Below are positions 8,763 to 17,125 of a stretch of DNA of 39,200 bases, one piece after another. Positions within the stretch are counted from its first letter, which is position 1. Every line of letters begins with the position of its first letter. Under the pieces are notes generated by a model. It ran no database searches, was not told the origin of the DNA, and saw only the letters and a program-made list of their open reading frames with translations. The stretch is from Stutzerimonas stutzeri (GTDB lineage: Bacteria > Pseudomonadota > Gammaproteobacteria > Pseudomonadales > Pseudomonadaceae), in assembly GCF_000935215.1 (NCBI RefSeq), contig NZ_JXXD01000004.1, positions 1 to 39,200 of the forward strand. The letters run 5' to 3'. Both the position numbers and the translations under genes were made by a program.

Positions 8763-9902
8763 ATGCGCTTGGCCGATTTCATTCTGGAAAACATCGAACC
8801 CATCCTTCAGCAGTGGGAAGACTTCGCCAAGACGATGACACCCGCCGCCAACGGCATGGATTCGGTGGCGCTGCGGGACCATGCGGAGCAGATGTTGCTG
8901 GCGATCGCCGCCGATCTGCGCACGGCCCAATCGGTGAAGGCGCGGATCGCCAAATCCCATGGGAAGGCGTCGCCTTCACGAGATGCCACTCCCGCGGAAA
9001 CCCACGCCGACATCCGCTATTCCTCGGGCTTCACGATCGCGCAGGTCATCGCCGAATACCGGGCATTGCGCACCAGTGTGCTGGTCCTGTGGATGTCGTC
9101 CGATGCAGCGTCGAAAGAGCACGAGATTTCCGACATCGTCCGCTTTAACGAAGCGATCGATCAGGCCCTCGCCGAGTCTGTGGTCAGCTATGCGGACGCC
9201 GTGGATGCCGCGCGAAATGTCTTTCTCGGCATATTGGGCCACGACCTGCGAAGCCCCCTCGGCGCCATATTGCTGAGTGCTGACGTACTGCTACGCACAG
9301 GGGATCTGCCCCCAAAGCCGACCATCAACGTGTCGCGTATCTATACGAGCGTGAAACGCTCCATCAAGATCGTCGGCGACCTGTTGGACTTTACCCGTAC
9401 GCACTCAGGCGTAGGCATCCCGGTGCGCATGGACAGCGAAGATCTGGCGCTCGCGTGTGAAGGCATGGTTGAAGAGGCGAGGGCGTACAACCCCGACCGA
9501 CAGATCGTCCTGCAGTCGGAGCCGAGTCTTCCTGGGCAGTTCGATAAATCGCGAATGGAGCAGGTGATTGCCAATCTGATTGGCAACGCCGTCGAGCATG
9601 GCGAGGCGGGGACACCGATTACGGTCAGCCTGAAAAGCGATGAGGGGATCGCCGCGCTGACGGTTCACAACGTCGGCCGGCCCATCGCCGAATCGGCAAA
9701 AAGCAGCCTCTTCAATCCGATGGTGCGTCACATCCAGAGCGGCAACGCCGAGTACGGTGCGGGTGCGGGGCTCGGCCTTGGACTGTATATCGCATCCGCC
9801 ATAGTCGATGCTCACCACGGCAGTATCGAGTTCGAGTCGATGGCCGGTAGCGGCACCACGTTCACGGTGCGCATACCCCTGGTCGGCGAGCAGGCTGCAT
9901 AG
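8763..9902 (+). CDS. Orphan sensor histidine kinase with RsbRD-like N-terminal domain
   Basis: Histidine kinase of 379 residues with no predicted membrane segment, so probably cytoplasmic. Residues about 8-145 are helical and resemble the RsbRD/RsbT co-antagonist N-terminal domain found in stress-sensing proteins. The H-box has the phospho-acceptor at H160 (FLGILGHDLRSPLGAIL). The ATPase half carries an N-box (QVIANLIGNAVEHGEAG) and glycine-rich loops (GAGAGLGLGLYIASAIVDAHHGSI). A GAGGAG ribosome site at 8751-8756 fixes the start. No response-regulator gene is adjacent, so its partner must be encoded elsewhere or it signals through another route. It is convergent with the downstream RNA methyltransferase, 22 bases away. 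Confidence 0.88.
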   Translation: MRLADFILENIEPILQQWEDFAKTMTPAANGMDSVALRDHAEQMLLAIAADLRTAQSVKARIAKSHGKASPSRDATPAETHADIRYSSGFTIAQVIAEYRALRTSVLVLWMSSDAASKEHEISDIVRFNEAIDQALAESVVSYADAVDAARNVFLGILGHDLRSPLGAILLSADVLLRTGDLPPKPTINVSRIYTSVKRSIKIVGDLLDFTRTHSGVGIPVRMDSEDLALACEGMVEEARAYNPDRQIVLQSEPSLPGQFDKSRMEQVIANLIGNAVEHGEAGTPITVSLKSDEGIAALTVHNVGRPIAESAKSSLFNPMVRHIQSGNAEYGAGAGLGLGLYIASAIVDAHHGSIEFESMAGSGTTFTVRIPLVGEQAA

Positions 9903-9924
9903 TGCAGCCCACCTCAAGCAGCGG

Positions 9925-10656
9925 CTATCTGCCCAATTCGTACGCGCACATGTTGACTGTTGCCGCCAGATTCAGCGATTCGATGGCGCCACACCCAGGA
10001 ATCGTGAATGGCTGGGCTTTGAGTGAGGCCAGCTGTTCGCGTGGCACGCCGCGGGCTTCGTTGCCGAACAGGTAGCAATCGAAGGCGCGGAAACTCGCCG
10101 ATTGCACCGGCTCGCCGCCCATATCCAGGCAGGCGATGCGCTCGAAGCGGGTGTGCAACGAATCCAGTCCAACATCCAGCTCCATCGGCGCATGAAAGAT
10201 AGCGCCCATGCTCGAACGCACGACCTTTGGGTTGTACGGGTCGACGCTGCCGGGGCTGAGCAGGCAGCGAAAACCACCGAACCACGCCAGCGTGCGCAGT
10301 ATGGTGCCGAGGTTGCCCGGATCCTGGATTTCATGCAGGTAGATGGCGCGCTCGCCCGCGACGGGCGCAGCAACCGGCGCGCCTATCGCTGGCATCGGCA
10401 CCAGCGCAACGATGCCTTGGGGGGTTTTGGTATCGGCGATCTGCGCCATCTGGCGATCGCTGATCAGGTGGGTTTTGAACGGGCTTTGCCAGTGCTCGTA
10501 GGCGCTGGTCACATACAGCTCGCTGCGTTGCAGCAGCGGGTTATGCAAGGCCGCCTTCTGCAGCTCCAGCACCAGATGCTCGCCCTCCACCAGAAAATGC
10601 CCGAACTCGGCCCGGTACTTTTTCTGGTGCAGCTTCTTGATGTCGTCGAGTTTCAT
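9925..10656 (-). CDS. TrmH/SpoU-family RNA methyltransferase
   Basis: SPOUT-class RNA 2'-O-methyltransferase of 243 residues. An RNA-binding substrate domain occupies the first ~95 residues. The SpoU knot follows, with motif 1 DPGNLGTILRT at 112-122, motif 2 LFGNEARGVP, and motif 3 IESLNLAATVNMCAYE at the C-terminus, all intact. The exact target (rRNA or tRNA position) cannot be read from the sequence; it is closer in style to the YsgA/RlmB-like group than to TrmL. It starts 11 bases after the stop of the FAD-dependent dehydrogenase gene, so the two are probably cotranscribed. Confidence 0.9.
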   Translation of the reverse strand: MKLDDIKKLHQKKYRAEFGHFLVEGEHLVLELQKAALHNPLLQRSELYVTSAYEHWQSPFKTHLISDRQMAQIADTKTPQGIVALVPMPAIGAPVAAPVAGERAIYLHEIQDPGNLGTILRTLAWFGGFRCLLSPGSVDPYNPKVVRSSMGAIFHAPMELDVGLDSLHTRFERIACLDMGGEPVQSASFRAFDCYLFGNEARGVPREQLASLKAQPFTIPGCGAIESLNLAATVNMCAYELGR

Positions 10657-10667
10657 CAGGGCGGCGC

Positions 10668-12305
10668 TCAGTTGCTCTGCACTTCGGTGTGTTCCGCTTC
10701 AGCCAGCATCGACTTGGCCAGCGCCTCGGCGACCTTGATGCCATCCACGCCTGCCGAGAGAATGCCGCCGGCGTAACCGGCGCCTTCACCGGCCGGATAC
10801 AGACCGCGCAGGTTGAGGCTTTGCAACGTCTCGTTGTCACGGGTGATGCGCACCGGCGACGAGGTGCGGGTTTCGATGCCGGTAAGCACCGCATCAGCAC
10901 GATCAAAGCCGCGGATCTGCTTGCCGAACGCCGGCAGCGCTTCGCGGATGGCCTCGATTGCATACTCGGGCAACGAGGGCGCCAGATCGCCCAGGCGTAC
11001 GCCCGGTTTGTAGGAGGGTTCGACCTCGCCGAACGCGGTAGATGGCACGCCGCGAATGAAGTCGCCGACCAATTGCGCGGGTGCGCAGTAATCGCTGCCA
11101 CCCAGCTCATAAGCGCGCGACTCCAGGCGCTCCTGCAGTGCTAAGCCGGCCAGCGGATCGCCAGGGAAATCTTGCTCCGGGTTGATGCCGACGACGATGC
11201 CGGCATTGGCATTGCGCTCATTGCGCGAGTACTGGCTCATGCCATTGGTCACCACGCGCCCCGGCTCGGAGGTGGCCGCAACAACGGTACCGCCGGGGCA
11301 CATGCAGAAGCTGTAGACCGCACGGCCATTCTTGGCGTGGTACACCAGCTTGTAGTCGGCGGCGCCGAGTTCCGGGTGGCCGGCGTACTTGCCCAGCCGG
11401 GCCTGGTCGATCATCCCTTGCGGGTGTTCGATGCGGAAGCCGATGGCAAACGGCTTGGCCTCGATGAACACGCCCTGGCGATGCAGCATGCGCACGGTAT
11501 CGCGGGAGCTGTGCCCCAGCGCCAGCACCACATGGCGACTCTTGATCGTCTCGCCGCTGGCCAGCACCACGCCTTCGAGCTGGCCATCGTTGATCACGAG
11601 ATCGGTCACTTTGCTCTCGAAGCGTACTTCGCCGCCGAGGGCGATGATCTCCTCGCGCATGGTCGAGACCACACCGGTGAGCCGGAAAGTGCCGATGTGC
11701 GGCTTGCTCACATACATGATCTCGGCCGGTGCGCCGGCACGAACGAACTCGTGCACCACCTTGCGCGCGTAGAACTTGGGGTCCTTGATCTGGCTGTAGA
11801 GCTTGCCGTCCGAGAACAGCCCCGCGCCGCCCTCGCCGAACTGCACGTTGGATTCCGGCGTCAGGACCTTCTTGCGCCACAGCGCCCAGGTGTCCTTGGT
11901 GCGGCTGCGCACATCCTTGCCGCGCTCCAGCACGATGGGCTTGAAGCCCATCTGTGCCAGCAGCAGCGCGGCGAACAGTCCGCAGGGGCCGAAGCCCACC
12001 ACCAGCGGTCGCTCGCTCAGATTGGCTGGCGCCTGGCCTACCGGGTAGTAGTTGGTGTCCGGAGCTGGACGCACATTGTGGTCATCGGCAAAACGCGCCA
12101 GGACGGCCGCCTCGTCGCGGGCCTCCAGATCGATGATGTAGATGAACAGAATGACGCTGTTCTTCTTCCGGGCATCGTAGCTGCGCTTGAATACGGTGAA
12201 ATTCAGCAGATCGGCGTCTCTGATGTTCAGGCGTTTGACGATGGCCTGGCGCAGCTCATCGGCGGAATGATCGAGGGGCAGGGACAGCTCGTTGATGCGA
12301 ATCAT
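10668..12305 (-). CDS. NAD(P)/FAD-dependent oxidoreductase (COG2509-type)
   Basis: Flavoprotein of 545 residues. An N-terminal domain of about 90 residues (MIRINELSLPLDHSADELRQ to the YYPVG region) is typical of the uncharacterised FAD-dependent dehydrogenase family COG2509. A dinucleotide-binding loop VVGFGPCGLFAAL follows, then an acidic ERG turn, and the C-terminal FAD signature near LRGLYPAGEGAGYAGGI. The reaction is unknown. I placed the start at the ATG at 12305: the frame stays open to 12455, but the upstream residues are arginine- and proline-rich with no family likeness, and an AGGA lies upstream of 12305. It is divergent from rlmE and lies upstream of the RNA methyltransferase in the same unit. 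Confidence 0.85.
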   Translation of the reverse strand: MIRINELSLPLDHSADELRQAIVKRLNIRDADLLNFTVFKRSYDARKKNSVILFIYIIDLEARDEAAVLARFADDHNVRPAPDTNYYPVGQAPANLSERPLVVGFGPCGLFAALLLAQMGFKPIVLERGKDVRSRTKDTWALWRKKVLTPESNVQFGEGGAGLFSDGKLYSQIKDPKFYARKVVHEFVRAGAPAEIMYVSKPHIGTFRLTGVVSTMREEIIALGGEVRFESKVTDLVINDGQLEGVVLASGETIKSRHVVLALGHSSRDTVRMLHRQGVFIEAKPFAIGFRIEHPQGMIDQARLGKYAGHPELGAADYKLVYHAKNGRAVYSFCMCPGGTVVAATSEPGRVVTNGMSQYSRNERNANAGIVVGINPEQDFPGDPLAGLALQERLESRAYELGGSDYCAPAQLVGDFIRGVPSTAFGEVEPSYKPGVRLGDLAPSLPEYAIEAIREALPAFGKQIRGFDRADAVLTGIETRTSSPVRITRDNETLQSLNLRGLYPAGEGAGYAGGILSAGVDGIKVAEALAKSMLAEAEHTEVQSN

Positions 12306-12463
12306 GGCGGTAATCCTGGCCGGTGACTCCGGCAGAGGAAGAAGAAGGGGCGGGGAGTAGGGCGCGGATTGTACCCGTCGCCGCTCGTGCCTGTCAGGCT
12401 GCGCTGATGGCCTTCCACGCCCTGTGTGCTGCGACCAGCGCCCGCGGGGCGGCATTATCGGCT

Positions 12464-12469
12464 TATAAT
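12464..12469 (+). promoter_or_regulatory. Perfect -10 hexamer upstream of rlmE-like gene
   Basis: TATAAT in the context GGCTTATAATCGCC lies about 85 bases before the ATG of the methyltransferase gene, in the 248-base divergent gap. No good -35 sits 16-18 bases before it, so this may be an extended or activator-dependent promoter. Transcription would start near 12476. Confidence 0.5.
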
Positions 12470-12553
12470 CGCCGCCACTTTGCGTCCAATGGTTGTGCCT
12501 TGCTGCGCCTGTTGGTCCGCGTCTTACCTTGATTCTCCGTGGTTGGCTCTATC

Positions 12554-13174
12554 ATGAAACGATCCAAAAGCAGCCGTCGTTGGCTGGATGAACACGTCAA
12601 CGATCCCTTCGTCAAACGCGCCCAGAAGGACGGCTTGCGCTCGCGCTCCAGCTACAAGCTGATCGAGCTGAACGAGAAGGACAAACTGATACGCCCCGGC
12701 ATGCTGGTCATGGACCTCGGCTCCGCTCCCGGTGGTTGGTCGCAAGTGGCCGGCGGTATCGTCGGTGAAAAGGGCAGGGTGCTGGCGACCGACATTCTGC
12801 CGATGGGCGGGCTGGATAACGTCGACTTCGTGCAGGGCGACTTCACCGAAGACGCCGTTTTTCAGCAGATCCTCGACATGCTCGACGGCCGGCAGCCCGA
12901 TCTGATCGTCTCCGACATCGCGCCGAACATCAGTGGCGTCGCCGCCGCCGACCAGGCCGCTTCGATGTACCTGGTCGAGCTGACCCTCGACATGGTTCGC
13001 CAGGTGCTCAAGCCCGGCGGCAACTACGTGGTCAAGGTCTTCCAGGGCGAAGGCTCGGACGACTTCCTCAAGGATGTGCGCAGCTCGTTCGAGAAGGTGT
13101 CGATCCGCAAACCGGAAGCATCGCGCCCGCGTTCGCGTGAGGTCTATCTGGTGGCGAAGGGTTTCAAGGGCTAA
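12554..13174 (+). CDS. rlmE: RlmE/FtsJ-type 23S rRNA (uridine-2'-O)-methyltransferase
   Basis: Rossmann-fold methyltransferase of 206 residues, the usual length for RlmE, which 2'-O-methylates U2552 of 23S rRNA in the assembled large subunit. The SAM loop is DLGSAPGGWSQ (54-64). The catalytic K-D-K-E set is visible as K35, D121 (SDIAPN), K161 (VVKVFQGEG) and E196 (RSREVY). I start at the ATG at 12554; a GTG at 12539 would add five residues. In most Pseudomonas, rlmE lies beside yhbY and ftsH. Here it stands between an oxidoreductase and an ion channel, and its sequence differs noticeably from the Pseudomonas RlmE I remember, so it could be a second copy or a transferred version. Confidence 0.88.
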   Translation: MKRSKSSRRWLDEHVNDPFVKRAQKDGLRSRSSYKLIELNEKDKLIRPGMLVMDLGSAPGGWSQVAGGIVGEKGRVLATDILPMGGLDNVDFVQGDFTEDAVFQQILDMLDGRQPDLIVSDIAPNISGVAAADQAASMYLVELTLDMVRQVLKPGGNYVVKVFQGEGSDDFLKDVRSSFEKVSIRKPEASRPRSREVYLVAKGFKG

Positions 13175-13192
13175 GGGCACTTTCAGTGCCCT
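13174..13192 (+). terminator. Hairpin after the rlmE stop
   Basis: AGGGCAC (13174-13180) and GTGCCCT (13186-13192) form a seven-base-pair stem with loop TTTCA, starting at the last base of the stop codon. No T-run follows, so termination may be weak and the ion-channel gene could still be cotranscribed. Confidence 0.5.
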
Positions 13193-13248
13193 GCCGCGCG
13201 TTCCGCTCCGGCTACACCCGTGCTGGCTGATACATCGATGGGCAATCA

Positions 13249-13893
13249 ATGCTGACCTACCTCGTGCGTTATCCCTCGGCAGCGCTGCTGTTTGTCCAGC
13301 TGCTCGGCATCCTGCTGTACCCCTTCATGGAAAACACACCGCTCGGCCGCGCTGCCTTTGGTGCATTCGGCGTTGTGGTGCTGGTCCTGGCGTTGCGCAT
13401 CGTCAACCGGAGCCCGACTCTGCATTCGCTGGCGTTCCTGATGGCCGCTGCGATCCTCGGACTGACGCTTGCCGTCGAACTGACAGCCATGCCCGGCCTG
13501 CACCTGGCGTTGGTCGTGACCGAGTCGATGTTCTACTTCTACGCGGCGGCTGGCCTGATCGGCTACATGATGGAAGACCAGCGCACGACGACGGACGAAC
13601 TGTTTGCCGTCGGTGCCACCTTCACGCTGCTGGCGTGGGCGTTCGCCTACGCCTATGCGGCCTGCCAGCTCGTTGCCCCAGGCAGTTTCGTCGCCAACCT
13701 GCAGCCGGATGAGCCTCGCTCGTGGATGGAACTGCTGTTTCTCAGCGTCACCGTACTCTCCGGTGTTGGCCTCGGTGACATCCTGCCGCTGCGGCCTGTG
13801 GCGCGGGCGCTGGTCATGCTCGAGGAAATTGCAGGGCTGATGTACATCGCCCTGGTCGTCTCGCGGGTAATCGGGCTGACCATCCGCCGTTAA
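13249..13893 (+). CDS. Small ion channel (two-TM/pore domain) membrane protein
   Basis: Protein of 214 residues with about six hydrophobic segments. Near the C-terminus a pore-loop pattern, SVTVLSGVGLGDILPLRP, lies between two membrane helices, as in Ion_trans_2 (potassium-channel-like) proteins. The filter reads SGVGLGD rather than TVGYGD, so the selectivity cannot be assumed to be K+. There is no TrkA-N/RCK ligand domain. The ATG at 13249 has only a weak purine stretch before it. It lies 74 bases after rlmE on the same strand and is convergent with the next hydrolase gene. Confidence 0.72.
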   Translation: MLTYLVRYPSAALLFVQLLGILLYPFMENTPLGRAAFGAFGVVVLVLALRIVNRSPTLHSLAFLMAAAILGLTLAVELTAMPGLHLALVVTESMFYFYAAAGLIGYMMEDQRTTTDELFAVGATFTLLAWAFAYAYAACQLVAPGSFVANLQPDEPRSWMELLFLSVTVLSGVGLGDILPLRPVARALVMLEEIAGLMYIALVVSRVIGLTIRR

Positions 13894-13958
13894 TGACGTC
13901 TGCTGCAACGCCACCCATTCCGAATGCCCTGTCGCCGAGAGAAACGCCAGGCAAGGCC

Positions 13959-14774
13959 TTAGCCGATTGCCCGCAAGAACCGTCCAACCCGCTCCAGCAC
14001 TACGTCCGGCTGCTCGCGATGCGGCACGTGGCCGACGTCGGGCAGCAGCGCCTGTTCGACATGGCCGCCGGCGTGCCGGGCGATCAGTTGCGGGTGGCGT
14101 TCGGAGCCGAATTCGTCGTTGTCGCCATGGATGGCCAGTGCCGGGCAGCGGACTCGAGGCAGGGCGTGGGCGAGGGTCCAGGAGGCGAAGTCGGGCGCGA
14201 GCCAGGTGTCGATCCACGCGCTGAGTACCCAGTCGCTGCGCTCGCCGTGGTAGCGGCGCAGGCGTTCGCGCTGTGCGGGGTCGGAGAACCAGCTTCTGGC
14301 CTGGCGGATGCCTTCCAGCGTGCGGGGTTCGACGAAGGTGACCGCCGACATCGTGATCATCGCCTGGCAGGCTGCTGGATATTGCGCAGCGCAATGCACC
14401 GCCATGCTGCCGCCGACGCTGTGACCGACCACCACAAAACGCTCGATACCCAGATGGTCCAGCACTTGGGCGAAGCCATGCGCGGCTTCATCCTCCACGA
14501 AGGTCGGCGCAGGCGGAGCGGTCAAGCGGTCGGAGCGACCGAAGCCCAGCCGGTCATAGGCGACCACCGTGCGGCCGGTAGCCTGGGCGAGCGCGGCGGG
14601 GAAATCCTTCCACTGTTCGATGCAGCCGAGCGACTCGTGCAGCAGCAGGATCGGTGCGCAGTTCGGGCGCAGCGCGCCGGCGTCGGGGAACCAGCTGCGG
14701 ACGAACATCTGCCCATGCGTGCTCTGTACCCAGAGGTCTGCCGGGGCGTTGCCGAGCGTTGCGCTAGTGGTCAT
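13959..14774 (-). CDS. Alpha/beta hydrolase
   Basis: Soluble alpha/beta-hydrolase-fold protein of 271 residues. The nucleophile elbow is GHSVGGSMAV, preceded by LLLHESLGCIEQWKDFPAAL and VVAYDRLGFGRSDR, which mark the oxyanion and strand-4 regions. The late acid is probably in GDNDEFG and the histidine in PDVGHVPHRE. The substrate is unknown. AGGAAAG precedes the ATG. A LiuR-like operator lies about 45-60 bases upstream (14820-14835), which would link it to fatty-acid or branched-chain amino-acid catabolism; this link is inference. Confidence 0.85.
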   Translation of the reverse strand: MTTSATLGNAPADLWVQSTHGQMFVRSWFPDAGALRPNCAPILLLHESLGCIEQWKDFPAALAQATGRTVVAYDRLGFGRSDRLTAPPAPTFVEDEAAHGFAQVLDHLGIERFVVVGHSVGGSMAVHCAAQYPAACQAMITMSAVTFVEPRTLEGIRQARSWFSDPAQRERLRRYHGERSDWVLSAWIDTWLAPDFASWTLAHALPRVRCPALAIHGDNDEFGSERHPQLIARHAGGHVEQALLPDVGHVPHREQPDVVLERVGRFLRAIG

Positions 14775-14819
14775 GGAGGGCTTTCCTGAGCGGTGCGGAC
14801 CACATAGCAGTACTGGTCT

Positions 14820-14835
14820 TTTACGTAAACGTCAA
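14820..14835 (-). promoter_or_regulatory. LiuR-type (MerR family) operator candidate
   Basis: TTTACGTAAACGTCAA matches the LiuR-type consensus I recall (TTTACGTwAACGTmAA) at every position. It contains the exact palindrome TTTACGTAAA. On the minus strand it reads TTGACGTTTACGTAAA, so its first six bases would also serve as a good -35 (TTGACG) for the hydrolase gene starting at 14774. A weak -10 (TGCTAT) lies 20 bases further, a long spacer of the kind seen in MerR-regulated promoters. No regulator gene is in the window. Confidence 0.5.
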
Positions 14836-14996
14836 CATGCAGTGGCGGATGTATCGACAGTGTGCTGCAGCCTTCGGGCAGACAATGCAGCCGAAACCCG
14901 CACTGATGCGCGGCACAACGCGCGGGCGTTCTGGAGGCAAATCAGGTCAGCGCAGGGTTGGAGACTGGCGGTATGGCCCGCTACGGCAGGAGCGCA

Positions 14997-15884
14997 TCAG
15001 CTCAGATAACGCTGGAACCAGGCGATGGTGCGTTGCCAGGCCAGCTCAGCCGCCTGCTCGTCGTAGCGCGGGGTGCTGTCGTTGTGAAAGCCATGCTGGG
15101 TGCCCGGGTAGATGTAGGCCTCGTAGTGCTTGCCGGCCGCCTTGAGTGCGGCTTCATAGGCGGGCCAGGTTTCGTTGACGCGCTCGTCGTGCTCGGCGAA
15201 CTGGAACAGCAGCGGCGCCTGGATTTTTTCGACATCCGCCGGATTGGCCTGGCGCCCGTAGAACGGCACCGCCGCCGCCAGCTCCGGGTATGCGACTGCC
15301 GCCGCATTGGCCACGCCACCGCCATAGCAGAAGCCGGTGATACCGACCTTTTCTGTGGTGGCTTCGTGGGCCATCAGCCATTCGATGGCGGCGAAGAAGT
15401 CGTTCATCAGTTTCTGCGGATCGACTGCGGCCTGCAGTTCGCGGCCCTTGTCGTCGTTGCCGGGATAGCCGCCGACCGAACTCAGCCCGTCCGGTGCAAG
15501 GGCGACGAAACCGGCCTTGGCCACGCGCCGTGCGACGTCTTCGATGTAGGGGTTGAGGCCGCGATTCTCGTGGACGACAACGATGCCTGGCACCTTGCCC
15601 TCGGCCTTGGCCGGACGGACCAGGTAGGCGCGCACCTCACCGTGGCCGTTGGGCGATGGGTAGCTGACGTATTCGGCGATGATGTCCGGATCGGTGAAGG
15701 CGACCTGCTGGGCCAACGCATAGTTGGGCGTGAGCGCATCGAGTACCGCCACGGCGGTCATGCTGCACAGCGTGAAGGCCGCTGCGCGGTCGAGGAATTC
15801 CCGGCGGCTGAGCTTGCCGTGGACGTAGAAGTCGTAGAGCTCGAGCAGTTCGGGGGCGAAGTCTTTCGCGGTAAGACGTTCCAT
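14997..15884 (-). CDS. Dienelactone-hydrolase-family protein (YghX-like) with twin-arginine-like leader
   Basis: Protein of 295 residues in the dienelactone hydrolase family. The catalytic cysteine lies in GFCYGGGVANAAAV, with the aspartate in the FAEHDERVN segment and the histidine in GTQHGFHND. The N-terminal 60 residues carry SRREFLDRAAAF at about 26-37, followed by a moderately hydrophobic stretch ending ALAQQ. That looks like a twin-arginine export signal, though it begins unusually far from the start. The family hydrolyses dienelactone or related esters; the real substrate is unknown. A GGAG ribosome site precedes the ATG. It is likely monocistronic. Confidence 0.85.
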   Translation of the reverse strand: MERLTAKDFAPELLELYDFYVHGKLSRREFLDRAAAFTLCSMTAVAVLDALTPNYALAQQVAFTDPDIIAEYVSYPSPNGHGEVRAYLVRPAKAEGKVPGIVVVHENRGLNPYIEDVARRVAKAGFVALAPDGLSSVGGYPGNDDKGRELQAAVDPQKLMNDFFAAIEWLMAHEATTEKVGITGFCYGGGVANAAAVAYPELAAAVPFYGRQANPADVEKIQAPLLFQFAEHDERVNETWPAYEAALKAAGKHYEAYIYPGTQHGFHNDSTPRYDEQAAELAWQRTIAWFQRYLS

Positions 15885-15998
15885 CGGCGGCTCCGTCGAG
15901 TATCGAAAGCGATGCTGGGTGTTTGCGCTGACAGCGGGTGCAGCAGCCAGTGTAGTCAGCCGGGCTGCAGGCGCTGCGTTTTCAGACGATCTTACGGT

Positions 15999-16982
15999 TC
16001 AGCGCGGCGGGCGTGGGCGAGGTGGCTCGACGGGCGTCAGCTGGCCGTCCTTGCCGAGGTGCAGGCGCATGAAGTCTTCGGCAAGCAGCAGCTTACCGGC
16101 GTAAAGGGCGCTGGCTTCGGCGCACAGGTCGTCGATCGAGTGACCACGCCCGGCGTTCTTCTGATAGCGCGCGCTGAAGTGGGTCAGCACAAGATTCGGC
16201 AGGCCGACCGTTTGCGCAAAGCGCGCCACCGATGCCGCCGTGCTGTGGCCAAAGTCATTGCGCGCGTCGTTGGCCACCGCTTCGGTGTAGGTCGCCTCGT
16301 GCACCAGCAACTGGGCGCCGCGGCAGGCGTCGGCAAGCAGTTCGGGACGATCATTGTCGCCGCCGATGACGATGCGTTGCGGCGCACGGCTGAAGCTCAG
16401 GTAGTCGTCGCTGCTCAGTTTCCGGCCTTCGTGCTCGACATCGAAGCCGCGCGCCAGCTGGCCCCAGAGCGGGCCGCGGGGCACGCCGTCGCGCTCGAGG
16501 CGGTCGATGTCCAGCCGCGGATCAGGCCGGGCCTCGGTGAAGCTGTAGCCGTAGCAGGGCACACGGTGGGACAGGGCGGTGGCCTCGATGCGCATGTTCA
16601 GGTTGCGCCACTCGCCCAGCGATTCGACCGCGTGAAAGTCGAGGTCGTAGCCCAGCCAGCTCTGGCTCATCTCCAGCGTGGCGCGCACCCAGCTTTCGAT
16701 GCCCTGCGGCGCGATGATCGTCAGCGCGGCCTTGCGTCCCATCATTCCGGCGCTGGCGAGCAGGCCGGGCAGGCCGTAGCAGTGGTCGCCATGTACATGG
16801 GTTATGCAGATGGCGCGCAGGTCGTGCAGCGACAGCGGCGTGCGCAACAGCCGGTGCTGGGTGCCTTCGCCGCAGTCGATCAGGTACCAGCTCTTGCCAG
16901 TATCTTCCAGCAAGGCCAGGGCGGTGACATTGCGCGCGCGGGTGGGGGTGCCGGATGAAGTGCCGAGAAATAACAGATCCAC
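15999..16982 (-). CDS. rnz: Ribonuclease Z (tRNA 3'-processing endonuclease)
   Basis: Metallo-beta-lactamase-fold protein of 327 residues, short-form RNase Z/ElaC. The zinc motif [15 protein letters not shown] gives H62, H64, D66 and H67. Other family marks are [14 protein letters not shown] at the start, LVHEATY, and [10 protein letters not shown] near the C-terminus, where the HEAT and HST-like motifs fall. It trims tRNA 3' trailers or acts on related RNAs. The start is a GTG at 16982 preceded by AAGGAA, and the beginning [10 protein letters not shown] fits the family exactly. Confidence 0.92.
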   Translation of the reverse strand: MDLLFLGTSSGTPTRARNVTALALLEDTGKSWYLIDCGEGTQHRLLRTPLSLHDLRAICITHVHGDHCYGLPGLLASAGMMGRKAALTIIAPQGIESWVRATLEMSQSWLGYDLDFHAVESLGEWRNLNMRIEATALSHRVPCYGYSFTEARPDPRLDIDRLERDGVPRGPLWGQLARGFDVEHEGRKLSSDDYLSFSRAPQRIVIGGDNDRPELLADACRGAQLLVHEATYTEAVANDARNDFGHSTAASVARFAQTVGLPNLVLTHFSARYQKNAGRGHSIDDLCAEASALYAGKLLLAEDFMRLHLGKDGQLTPVEPPRPRPPR

Positions 16983-17125
16983 GCCGCCGTTCCTTCCTGC
17001 CGTTCAACTGATCCGCGAAAGGTTGAGCCTTTGCCGGCGCCGCTGCAATTGCATTTTTGCGACGCCGCGGCCCTGACCGGCTGTCTGGCCGAGCGCCGCG
17101 GACCTCGCACTGTCGCAAGGCCGCT

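Noticed and set aside
5220-9902. A type VI secretion locus around the kinase/phosphatase/FHA genes
   Set aside because: No Tss, Hcp, VgrG or ClpV-like protein is encoded anywhere in the window.
11172-12326. Open frame of about 384 codons opposite the FAD-dependent oxidoreductase
   Set aside because: Antisense shadow; the opposing frame has a clear FAD-binding loop and family ends.
14958-16958. Open frame of about 666 codons on the plus strand
   Set aside because: It runs opposite the dienelactone hydrolase and RNase Z genes, both of which have full catalytic motifs; its own product has no family pattern.
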